This document shows, piece by piece, positions 1 to 23,900 of a stretch of 64,000 nucleotides of DNA (position 1 is the first letter of the stretch; each line of letters begins with the position of its first letter). The position numbers were made by a program, and so were the translations under genes. This stretch comes from Gambelia wislizenii (lineage: Eukaryota > Chordata > Lepidosauria > Squamata > Crotaphytidae). The notes under the pieces are model-generated. The model did not search any database, was not told the DNA's origin, and saw only the letters and a list, made by a program, of their open reading frames with translations. Location of the stretch: NCBI GenBank assembly GCA_030847615.1, contig JAUMIR010000004.1:84909001-84973000 (forward strand), in the 5' to 3' direction.

Positions 1-690
1 CATAATGAGCACAGATGATTTACATAACTTTAAAACAGATAATGAAGGCATTGAAATAGTTCAAGATTTTTAGTACCTTAGCTCCGTCATTAGTCAGAAT
101 GGAGACTGTAGTCAAGAAATCAGAAGACTAGGACTTAGAATGGCAGCAATGAAAGAACTGGACAAGATCCTGAAATGTAAAGATATGTAATTGAATTCTA
201 AAGTTAAGGTTGTCCATGCCATCATGTTTCCAAGTTAGGATTGTCCATTTCCCATTTCTATATATGGTTGTGAAAGCTGGACAGTGAAGAAAGCTGATAG
301 GAAGAAAAGCCCCTCATTTGAAATGTGGTGCTGGAGAAGAGTTCTATGGCTACTGTGGACTGCTAAAAAGACGAATGGGTCCTAAAGCAAATCAAGCCTG
401 AACTCTTCGTAGAAGCCAAGATGTCTAAATTATGACTGTTGTAATTTGGCCATTTCATAAGAAGGCATGACTCACTGGAAAAAGACAATAATGCTTGGTA
501 AGGTAGAAGGCAATAGGAAAAGAAGAAGACCACATTCCAGATGGATAGACTCAATCAAAGAAACCACACCCCTGAGTCTGCAAGACCTGAGCAGGGCTAT
601 TGAGGATAGGGTGACTTGGAGGTCTCTTGCTCAAAGGGTTGCCATAAGTCAAAGTTGACTTGATGACAGTTAACAACAATGGTATACAAG
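1..690 (+). mobile_element. BovB (RTE) LINE 3' end, decayed
   Basis: The translated fragments match the C-terminal end of BovB ORF2: ISQNGDCSQEIRRLGLRMAA near the start, a YGCESWTVKKA-like stretch, and MLGKVEGNRKRRRPHSRWID. The 3' tail near 630-675 carries the BovB end gttgccataagtc..gttgactt followed by aacaacaa. Several stops and indels are present. Presence of BovB argues for a squamate among sauropsids. It lies in an intron of the pepsinogen-like gene. Confidence 0.88.
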
Positions 691-777
691 AATATAATTC
701 ATTCACTTTCTGCTGTGCACTTCAATTTACACTAAATGACTGGCTAGCCAATAATACATCATATATTCACATTGCAG

Positions 778-13018
<12,241 letters not shown>

Positions 13019-13218
13019 AATAACTTAACAGCAAGTGTTGTAATTGTTCAGCTAATCAACTTACTCAGATTGCATTTGAATGGTACAGTAATGGTTTTGA
13101 GCGAATGAAAGCAACTTTAATTACGCCCTTTTAAAAACAGTATCTGTCTAATGATTTCAAAGAAATGCTGAAGTTAATAGCGGTGTCTTTGAGCATATTT
13201 GTCTGCAAGAAATCAAAT

Positions 13219-13224
13219 AATAAA
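13219..13224 (+). terminator. Poly(A) signal of the pepsinogen-like gene
   Basis: AATAAA about 200 bases after the stop codon, in A/T-rich sequence. This gives a short 3' UTR, as usual for pepsinogens. The cleavage site cannot be placed exactly. Confidence 0.7.
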
Positions 13225-13249
13225 CTGACTCCATACTACAGTTTGTACA

Positions 13250-16200
13250 GTAGCTTATCATTAATGGATGTAAAGTGAAGTGTCATTTTATATAGTTCAC
13301 TGTAGGAATCAGCAAAGAAAAACCCAGTTCAAGCAAGATCTAAGAGCCGACTGTTGGACACGATTGGCTAAGATGCTGCATTGGGAGATGTAGCTATGTT
13401 TCTGTAGATATGTTTCCTAATGCTACCTTCAAAACCTACCTTTTAAGCAGTGCAGCCCTCCCCAACACAGCCATTTCCATGTTGGTGGAGCGTGAGCAGG
13501 GATGCATCCAGCAATGTTACCAGGTATGTCCTCAGAACATATGAATGAAATCACACATGTTCTGAGTACATATGCTTATCAGGGATCTTGTAACTTTGGC
13601 AAGTAGTGCTTCAGGTAAATTGGACTTAAAAACCTGTATTCATACAGAACTCTCTAAAAGGAGAAATATTATTGAAAATACTGTCATCAAGATTTGTACA
13701 ACAGATACATACATTGGGGAATAGCAGATATTATGGTAGAGCTTCACAAATGACCAAAGTACAAATGACCAAACAAGGAAGGGAGGACTAGCTAACTACA
13801 TTTCTCTACCCCAGAGCCAGGAGTCTGAGACAGAAAATAAACTAACGAGATTCTCCACCGGAGTCACAGATTCTGGGAGTCTGAAAGTGATTTCATCTAA
13901 GCAAGGGGAGCAGAAAGAAGCAGGCAGCTCAAGTTTTGGTTCCAGTAGAACCCATCCTAGAATTGATTGGTCTGAATTTGAAATTATTTTTAAGGCATCT
14001 CAGGCCTAAATATGATAACAGAATTTCTCTAAAACAAAGGGACTTTTTGAAACAAAAGGTGTCCATGTGGACTTTCCGAGGCACAACACACGGTGGGTTA
14101 ACCAAGGTGCTAATGGCTCAGACAAGCATTCACTTAAGTCTTTCTTAACAGTCAATCGCCCTCACCCGAAATGTGACATTTTCTATCAGTGTCATTTCCT
14201 GTCTGTAATGCATTTTTTGGCCAACTGCAGGTCCAAATGCTGGGAAAGGTAGAACCTTGACTGGGGAGGGTACTCAGCAGTTCAATTGTTTAATCAGGAA
14301 ATGTAAGCAAACTTGATGATGGTAAATAATGGAGTTTAGCAGAGCTGCTGCCTACAAGATTTGATCAAGAGAGGCATTTCCCAGCTAATCTTTGTTTTCC
14401 TAGGCTAGAGGGTCAAAGGTGGTTCCATTTATATCTCAGCAGGGGTGTTGTATAGATCTGGGCTCACAAACAGCATGTTGGCCCTGGGCAAACCACAATT
14501 GACAGGCTAAGTTGCTGAATTGTTCATCAGACTGAAGGGACAGACCCCTGAAGTGAAGATAGATACCCCCATGCTCTTCACTTGTCCTTAATTATGCATC
14601 ATCCCTCCTAAGGGTTTTCTTAAACACATACACACACAACATAACTTGGCTTAGGCTCATCCTCTGTTGAAGGAAAGCAAGTAGTTATTAGTTAAATTCA
14701 ATACACAAATGGAGGGCCACCTGACTCTTATCCCTGGTGAAAAAGAGATCTACTCTCCGTATTTTTAAGTTAAAGGGAGAAAATGCCCATATTGCTAGGG
14801 AATGTTTGGAAATCACAATCTCTGTGGTATGTCAGTTGAAACTCCTTTAAAGAACAATGAGGCATCAGGAAAAAAAGAACTGCCAGGATATGGAACATGG
14901 CCGAAGTCCATCCAGTTTCACTCTGTTGTATTTGGGCATGAGGAAAATAAGGTGGAGGAATATTGGATCATGGTTCTTTCCCCCATTCCACTGACTGTTG
15001 CTGTGCTGAATTCGTGCTTTGTTCATTTTTCTGGGGGGAAAGGAGGGGGGGAGAAAAGGAAAAAAAAGAAAAAAGATTTAATGTTTGCAGTATGCCATGA
15101 GTTAGGTGGAAGCCTTACAATACAGAATTCTAGTGGTGGAGACTGCATGGCTTTAACTTAAAAATTGTCTCAGCTGCTTCCACAAGATAATGAGACACTT
15201 TCAATATTAAATGGAAACAGCCATATTATGAAGCTACAACATCCATGAAAATCAAATCAGAATTACACCAATGTTCATCTCCAAATACTGTCAGTTCCAT
15301 GAAACACTAGGTCTTCTAAAATACTTCCATGAAATATATAAGACATGAGCCTTAAATGATTTTATTATTATTGCAGATTTGAATTGCTTAGTCAAATTAT
15401 CTGGTGCCAAACTTTGATTCATATTGGAATTTCATGTCTTCCTGGCTCACTGGCTGGAATCCTGCAGTGAGAGATGTATGTGTATCATCTACCTAGGTCT
15501 CCATAGCTACCTCTCCCCCCAAAACCTCACTTGTAAGCAGTGCAAGGCTCCCCCAACATGGTCATTTTCTTATTGTCAGAGAGCAGTGGGATCAGTGGGA
15601 GCGTGCCCAGATATTTTCATGTAGCTGGATGCACTGCAATAGTATCCATAGGGACCTCCAGAGGTCATTGGAGTATCGCTGCAGGTGACATCCTTGCAGT
15701 ATATTCAGCTACAGGAAAATACCTGAACACAATCTTGGTGACCCTCTTGCTCTCTGACAACGTGGAAATGGGTATATTGGAGAGGCTTCACTGTTCATAA
15801 GGTGGGTTGGGGGGATTTTGGTTGCTGTATGGCTGGAACAGAAGTCTGACCTCCAAAACAACCAAAAAAAGTGATTTGTCTGACTTATGTCTGACTTAAA
15901 CCACTGTAATTCACCAATAGGATTCTGGTTGATTTCATACTGAATCAGAAAGGTAGAAAGAAGTCTACGTACACACGTATGTGCGCACATACGTATGTGC
16001 GCACACATACAATATATCCATAGTGCAGTGCACCAGCATTTTTCTTTCTGGCCGTGCATATGGTAATCCCACTATAGCCCAGCTATCTCCTCCTGTGTGT
16101 GATCTGTGTAAAGATGGCATTTGTGCTATGAGGTTCAAATATGAAGCAAATATGACTCCTAAAAGGTGCTTCGGGCAGACACATCCTTAAAATACTGAGC

Positions 16201-16540
16201 AATATCAATAGTAAGGACTGACAGAGGCAGGTTACTCATATCCTTGTTGATTTGATAATTTTTTTGGATCATGAATCTGACTTACCATAGGACTGGTAAT
16301 GGGAACAGAAGAAAAACTCATGTCAGAAATGGGAGGCTTGATATCTCCACAACAAATCCAGCGATGGTATGTCTCCCTTACCTGAAGATCCAAAATACAA
16401 AATCACCAGTAAAAATGGTCTCTGTTCTGCCACTGTACACCTACCATACTTTTTTGCACATATGCCTCTCTTGCCTACTTCTGGGGACCATCATGTTAGT
16501 GTAAGCTTTCTCCTGCCCCATTTTATTGCTCCTTATCAAA
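13250..16540. other. Stretch between the two genes, no gene found
   Basis: I see no exon with splice sites or family similarity here. There are eroded repeat pieces (for example 15540-15800, with an inverted pair near 15550-15590 and 15745-15775) and a short alternating acacacgtatgtgcgcacat run near 15970-16010. The cytoplasmic-tail exon of the receptor should fall in this interval or between 16.8 and 17.8 kb. Confidence 0.5.
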
Positions 16541-16569
16541 ACTCTTTCCGTTGTCTATTATTTCCTTTT

Positions 16570-16713
16570 CCTTATATTCCATCACCCAAGGAGACCTTCT
16601 GCTGTGCTTTCTGCAACTGGACATGTTTATCTCAGATTGGCCTTTTCAGTCATCAGCGCGCTTCCAGAAAGCGCGGGATGAGTCCTTCCTGAATCTTCAT
16701 TTGCGAAGAAAAG

Positions 16714-16778
<65 letters not shown>
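16570..16778 (+). mobile_element. 3' end of the (AG)n-tailed LINE, second copy
   Basis: Encodes the same C-terminal finger as the 1.5 kb copy (PKETFCCAFCNWTCLSQIGL, FSHQRASRKR) and ends with gaagaaaagccagagagag and about 60 bases of (GA)n (16717-16778). Flanked by ATTCCAT on both sides, a plausible target duplication. Confidence 0.85.
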
Positions 16779-16780
<2 letters not shown>

Positions 16781-17107
16781 CCATACATTTCTTTTCTACT
16801 TACTTTCCTCTGTCCCTGCTTATGGCTGAGATCCTGCATCAAATACATAGCTACAATGATGTAACTGTGCTTTAACTCCCTTTCTTACCCTGAAACCCAC
16901 CTTAAAAGCCAATCATCTGTCTGGAGTGAGGGAGATCTGTGCTGCTGCTGCTGCTGAGCAGGGCACTGCAGGATCACACGACTAGCCCCCTCCCGCCAGC
17001 AAATGACACTGTAATGAAGAGTTAGGACAGGACCCCAGAGGGGTCCCTGCCTCTGCTCCCCACAGCATCACTTGCTGGCAGACACCTACGAACATTTTGT
17101 CATATAT

Positions 17108-17331
17108 GTAGATTATCACACTACACTGTTATAGTGCTATTATTCCACTTTAACTACTCTGGCTGCCTCCTGTGGAATCCTGGGATTTGCAGTTTAGGGA
17201 GGGACATTTAGCATTCTCAGCCAGAGAGCTCTTAGGCCTCACTAAATTACAAACCCCAGAATTCCACAGGAGGCAGCCATAGCAGTTAAAGTGGAATAAT
17301 AGCACTATAACAGTGTAGTGTGATAAAGTCC
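17108..17331. mobile_element. Hairpin MITE, GGAGATT-terminus group
   Basis: 224 bp, almost entirely two inverted arms: gtagattatcacactacact..gtggaatcctgggatttg against its complement ending gtgtagtgtgataaagtcc. Flanks are TAT on the left and ATA on the right. The same interior occurs at 33394-33617. Confidence 0.85.
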
Positions 17332-17827
17332 ATAGTCTCTAGTTCCCACTGTAATTTATTATCACAAGAGAATAGCTTGTTCTGCACTGAATGTCCAGTG
17401 AATCAAAAATAGATAATTGGATGTGACTTATACATTATAGATTAAATTGTACCAATAACCATTTCTTTTGCTCCAGTTAATGGGTCAAAAGGACAAACCC
17501 TGTCAAAGTGAGATATTTGGAGTTTAACTCTAAAGTGTTGTTTTTACAATATATATTTTCTGTTAGCTGCAGGACATTTTGGAGCCAACATGCTCTTGCA
17601 GTACTGACCTGCTCTGGATATGTTGGCAAAAGCATGCCATCTTTCTCACTCTGTTTCTTTTGAGTGCACGACTGGGGAGACATATTTATTAATTATTTAA
17701 TTTATATCCTGCTTCCTTCATGGGACAGAGGAAGCAATCTCTCTCCATTTTATCTTGTAACCTATAACCTCAAATTGTAATGGATGTTGCTGCCTTAAGT
17801 ACTGCTCTCTCATGTTCCATACATCAC

Positions 17828-17996
17828 CTTTTTGTTGAGCAAGCAGTGCACAAGGAAGATGAAGATTCCCTGAATGCTGTTGGTGATCGTGAACAGATAA
17901 GACATAACAGCAGTCAGTGGGCCATACTGAAAGAGGCCTAGGCACCAGGTCACACCCAGGATGAACACATGGGCTACAGCCTTAAGCATCAGTGAC
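17828..17996 (-). CDS. ADGRE: ADGRE exon: TM6, ECL3 and TM7
   Basis: 169 bp, acceptor ctttattcaag, putative donor AAG|gtgatg. One base completes Arg, then [20 protein letters not shown] (TM6), LFQYGP, and [20 protein letters not shown] (TM7) to LLNKK. The family usually has an intron exactly here and a next exon beginning V-(R/Q)-(E/K)-(E/Q)-Y. If the intron is not used, the frame stops five codons later. The true tail exon was not recognised between here and the pepsinogen 3' end. Confidence 0.93.
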
Positions 17997-20900
17997 CTTG
18001 AATAAAGAAAAGCAATGGGATGGGTATCAGTGCTAAAGAGAAAACAAGACTGTGTTTGAGTCAACATGAAACTACTCCTTGTTCAGCAACGATCACTGAA
18101 ATTATACATCCTCCTAACCTATGTTTGTAGAAGTAGACCAAAGGCTCCTCTGCTAGCAGGACAGGATGTAGAAAAGACAGCTTGACTGATGGGAAATGTT
18201 AAGATTGACTCTAGCGTTTGGGGAACATTTTTAGAAAAATACAGGAAAGATCTAAAAGGAAGATATAAAGACAGGCAAGGACAAAAACAAGAAGTGGAGA
18301 AAGAAGAAAGCTTAAGACCAAAAGATGGAGAAGAAGACAAGGGAGAGGAAGATCAGGAAGAGGAAGACAAAGAGGAAGAAGAAGAAGAAGAAACAGCGAC
18401 TTAGATTACAGACAAACTAGCAAAAGAAGAAGAAGAAGAAGAGGGGACAGAGACAAAGAAAACTTTAACCACGAATATGAAGATTGTAACCTGGAAGGTG
18501 AAGGGACTTAATCTGCTGCAAAAACAAACAAACAAAACAAAAAACAAAATGAAACTCCTTGAGACCACTTGAAGGCTTCTTCCACAATGCATCTCAGGAT
18601 TATTTTTGTGTTCATCAGACCCCACTTTAAAAAATAATAAAATTCTGTTTTGGTGACCAAACATGCAGGTCTATGCTTTTTCTTTTTTTCACATCTTGAG
18701 GCGTACCTGGACAGGCAGGCAGGCCTCCCCTTTTCTTTCTGTTTTGTCCAGTAAAGGATCCTGCAGGTGGTTACTTTTTACCTTGTCTGTTGTAGGCAGG
18801 TGCACAGAGCTACAGTAGGATTGGCTAGAGTAGAACTCCATTCTTTTCCAGCTCAATATTTACTGTATTGATTACTGCAGATGCACGGCTGCAACTTGAT
18901 CCTGAAAGTCTGTTTGTCCAACCCTCCTTCATCATCCACTCAATGCTGATGCTTAAAAAAACAAACTTCCAGCTAGACAGAGGACTAGGAGGAAAGGGTT
19001 GGGTCTGGGCAGGTATTAAAACACTGTAAAAAGGAGCTTCTTTGTCAGAGGCTTTGTTAACAGAGGTATGCCTGTACCTCTGTAATGTAAGTCACCTGAG
19101 CATGTGGCAGCAGTTTGTATGCCCAAATATGTAATGTTTTTGCAAAATGTAGAAGCCAGACAGATTGTACAAGAACCAAGTTGGAGGGAAGGAGGAATTT
19201 TGACCTGAATGAGTGAGAGAAACGAGAGCATCACTGATGCTTTCTGAATACTTTCCCTCCCCACACTTTCCAACTAGGAATAGAAAGGATATTTGAAAAT
19301 ATTTAGAAAATGTATTTCTTGAGTGTTAGGAAACCCTGATGAGGACTATCCTGGACTGATAAGAATCTTCAGAGTTTGGGAATTATTCTGTGCAAAATTC
19401 GCAAATGGTTTTTCTACACAGAAAACATTTTCTGTCCAGAAAACAGTATATTGCACACAGAAAATAGTTTTTCTGCATGAAAATATTATCTGCTGTGCAG
19501 AAAGTGCTGTTTTCTGTGCAAAAATACCATGTGCAAATTGTGTGTAATTTCTGTGCAGGAAACAAAATATTCCAGACAGAAAATAGCATTTCTGTGTAAA
19601 TATGTTATTTCCTGCACAGGAAAAGCTGTTTCCTATGCACTGAATGCAGTTTTCTGCACAAAAATACCATGTGTGAATTTTGCACAGAATAAGTCTCAAA
19701 CTGCACATAGGAGATCATCAGATGCGTTTAAAGTAGTGTTACAGGAACGCCAGGAGATTGCAAAAGGGCTCTCTTACCACATGGCGTCGTTCCCCCATTA
19801 TTATGCACCCGTTCTGCTGCCATTACACCAGTGCTGCTTTTTATTGATAGGAGAAGCCGTCACTAGATCTGTCATTCCATTTCTGTGACAGATTTTCCTC
19901 TGTGCGACAAGGTGCCCCATTTCGCTGGCAAGATCCCAGCATCAATGGGCAGTCCCTGACAAAATACTTCCAGGTGTGATCAGGACATCCAGGTAAGTCA
20001 CACTTTAAAAAAAAAAACCTTCCCTGGTTTACTTGGAAGTTTTAAAGTGTGTGTATGTGCTTTTTGTAACTTTTTTGTGTGTATTTTGTTTTTTATTTTT
20101 GAATTTCCTGTGCTCATGATTTCTGATAAGAATCTGTGGGATTTCACTCCAGGAAGTGAAGGGAGCTCTGTTAGAGCTCCATTCACTCCTGGGTTGCCCT
20201 GTCGTCGGAAAAGAAGGTAAGTGTGGTGGGGAGGGTGTTTGTGGCAGGACAGGAGTGGGAGTGGAGATTGTGGGACAGGAATGCTTTTTGCATTCCTGAC
20301 TAATAATCCCCATAGTCCTCAAAAACTGCACAGTTTTCTAAGACAATCTCATAAGGGGAACAAATCTACTAAAAGTACTCATTGCTTCCTTGGTGAAGAA
20401 CTGCATCCTTTTCTGCATGTAAACTTCACAGGGCTCAAATATACCTAGAAGTTGTTGCCTTTGATGGCAGCCTTTTCTCCAGTGAAGAAATACTGGTTAG
20501 ATATTATCTTCAGATTACTCTGTGGTTTACAGAAAAGCATTCTGCATATTGTCCCAGAAACCTTCTTATAACTATTATTTAATATTTTCCAGAGTCAATC
20601 TTTAGGCGTGAAAATGTTCGCAAATATTTCAACAACCTTGATGCCAGTTGTTCAGCTATTTTAAAACCACTCTGTTTTTTATTAATCCTTTTTTATGTCT
20701 TACCTGGTATTTCTGAGAGTAGTTACCTCTGCATTGAGAGATGCAAATTTCTTATGCAAATTCATCAGAATCAGGCAGAAAAATACTAAGTTGATCTAAT
20801 AAATAAAAAGTAATAATTTAAGGAAATGACAAAAGACGTTCCAGTAGAAACTAAGAAGATGTTAACCTGATACAACTTTTTGTGGGGTGATAAAGACTTT

Positions 20901-23900
20901 TCATTAAGTAGAAGAGCAAGGACCAGCTTCACAGATTTTCAAGTGTTATTGGCAAATGATTTCTAACCCATATCAATGTAAGAATAGAAGTGAATGTGTC
21001 TGTCAGTTTTGTTTCTCTCTGTTGCCTCCTGTTCTAGTCTTCAGTTCATTTTGTCCCATTTCTGCACCAGTTCTTTATGATATAAGGATTTATTCTCACC
21101 CGCAAATACTGACAATAAGTTTAAGGTAGGTGTTGCACTAATTATTTGCTTGGTAATTTTACTGGCTTCACTCAATGTTTAGCTTTTGTGAAAGCACCAC
21201 CACATATGCAAATAAGTGCCTAATCACCAGAATACCTCCAATTTCAGGAGACATTTGTTAGTCCTACCTAAAGTAGGTCCATTGAATCAATGACATTTAT
21301 CCAAACATTGTCTAACCAAGTACTTGCCTATGAGTCTATGCCAAGTTCCCATTGACTCTAACTAGGACCAACAATTGGATTTAGGCCATTGTTTTGTATG
21401 TACAAGCCAATTGTACAGGCGTAAGGTCACTGTGTATTACTTTTAAACTATTTTATCTGAATTTAGAGTGGATTTTAGTGGTATTTCCAGATAGTTTACA
21501 AATAGGGAACATCAAATGTTATCATGAGATCTTGGTATAAATCAGTTGTAAGTTGCATTCAGAGTTGACCTAATTAATCAATGGAAAATTGATAGCTCAG
21601 CACTTATGTTAGTTCCCCTGATTCAATGGATCTACTATATTTGGAACTAACAATTAGATTTAGACCCTTTCATAGAATCATAGAACTGTAGAGTTGGAAG
21701 AGACCACAAGGGCCATCTAGTCCAACCTCCTGCCATGCAGGAAATCACAATCAACTTATGCTCTTCTTGATTCTACCTGATGAGCCATGATTGATAGTAA
21801 TTAGTCATTGATAGAAGGTATAAGACTTTGGTTTTATTAGGACTCTAGGTGATTATGTTTTCATATTGGCTTTTATATGTGTTTTTGCATGACATACACT
21901 ATTTTGCAGTTCATCTTCCCTTATATCATGCTTTTATGTATCTTCCACTAGGGCATACTTTTCACCAATATATGCCTTTTTGTATGCATTTCCCCGCCAG
22001 AGAACATAATTACAACGTTTTGAGAAGTGTGAATGCCAAAGAATGTTCTGGTTTAAAAATTAATTTGGGAAGTATGAATTTGGAGAATTCTTATCAAAAC
22101 GCAAACCAAACAAAACTCTCTCCTTTATGCAAAGAGAAAACGAAATCTTGCACAATGTTGAAAATTTGTAGAGGTGAAGGCACAGGGGAAAAAATTAAAT
22201 TAGCTCTTAGGATCTGAGAGAAACATGAGATTGGAGTGGTTACTACTTCTCCAAGACTGAACTCTGGATCTTTCAGATCCAACACTTTTGGGAAGCTTGT
22301 AGGTCTGTGAATTGGATTCCATCCTGATTTCCATCCTAGCCAGAATTCTGCTTTTCAAAGTATAAAGGGAGTTTTCCCACTTTGACAGTTAAATAACAGG
22401 GACATGTTCAGCAAGGCTGGGATGGCGATAACAGAAATCACTGGCTGCTCCCCCTCTTTTCTCCCTGCCCTGTAAAATTGTAGCTCTCAATAGGAGAAGT
22501 GGGAACTTGTTCATTTTACTTATATAGAGGAAGTTGCAGCTTTTTCCTGTAGTTTTTTTCATAACTTGTTGGTTCTGAAAAACTTTTTCCAATGTGATGA
22601 GTGTGAAGATAGATCATCTTAAAGAAAATGACCAGCACAAAAAGAATAATGCATGTAATACATGTGATTTGGTGGTGTCTGTATTGGGTCTATGTTTCCT
22701 TCTTTAATCCAGAGGCTGTAAAAAACCCTTTCACTTTGCTGCTATTTGAGAATAAGAGCCAATGTTTACTTACTGCAATTATGGCACAAACAGGTCCCAT
22801 GAAGCTCCAGATAAAACCATTTTCAGTGTGAAGCCAGCAGCTAAGAGGAAAGAAATATCAGCCGCACTTTCAAGAAAATCTACAAAAAGTGCAGAATCAG
22901 TTTCCATGTATGTGTCTAGTATTTGCATTCATGAAAACTTGCTCAGGTTTACATTAATTTTTCAGTCTCTCTATTCATTCATATTATAGGAATGTGGAGT
23001 AAGCCAAGTGAAAAGGAATTGTTCTGAATGCAGATAGGGAGGACATTTGGCATCTTGAGGCTTGGTTTAAAAAAATGAATTCTAGGATTTGAAGCAGAAT
23101 GATTATTTCTAGTCACTTCTACTCCTTGGCAGGATTTAACAGAACTGAAAAGCAGTCCATAGTTACCTATTGAGATATGTGGATACAGTCATTTCAAGCA
23201 TCAAAATACAGTTGTCCCTTCATATTCACTAGGGTTTGGTTCCAGGACCCCCCATGGATACCAAAATCCATGAATACTCAAGTCACATTATATACAATGG
23301 CATAGCAAAATGGTGTCCCTTATATTAGATGGCAAAATCAAGGTTTGCTTTTTGGATTATTATTTTTAAAGAATATTTTCAAGCCATGAATACGTACATC
23401 TGTAGATACCAAATCCGTGGATACGGACGGACAACTGTATTGCAATAGGCTAGGACACTGAATTTTGAACGAAATCTAGGTTGATGCATGGGAATTGAGA
23501 TAAGATTCATGGTACACATTATTTTGATTAAAAATAATGGAATTGTATACCTGTACTGGACTTTTCTGCTAGTTCCACTTGAAAGTTAGGGGCTTACCAC
23601 ACTCTGAAGTAAAGTGGCAGCACAGCAGGAAGGTTCCATCTTCCGTACTACCCTACTACATAATGTAATCATTCTCTCATGCCGGTCTTGTGGGAGACTG
23701 AGGTAAACAACGTCATTTTCCTAACTGGAAATACCCATTAGCAAAAAGACAGTTTTACTGTGGTCTCCCATAGAACCAGAACACCAGAAGAATGACAATG
23801 TTGTGTGGTAAGGCAGCACGGAAAATGGAACCTTTCTGCGGCACTGCTGCTTTACTTCAGAGTGCAGTAAACCCCTTAGCCTTTGATACCTTGGTTAGCC

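Noticed and set aside
16551..16848. Arg-Glu and Ser-Leu repeat frames
   Set aside because: Translations of the (GA)n tract.
17477..17683. Possible cytoplasmic-tail exon on the - strand (SCTQKKQSEKDGMLL)
   Set aside because: There is an acceptor-like tctccccag and the phase fits, but it lacks the V-x-x-x-Y start shared by family tails. Not supported without a transcript.
18189..18404. Acidic Glu-rich frame as a possible small gene
   Set aside because: Followed directly by an L1 endonuclease start; best explained as an L1 fragment.
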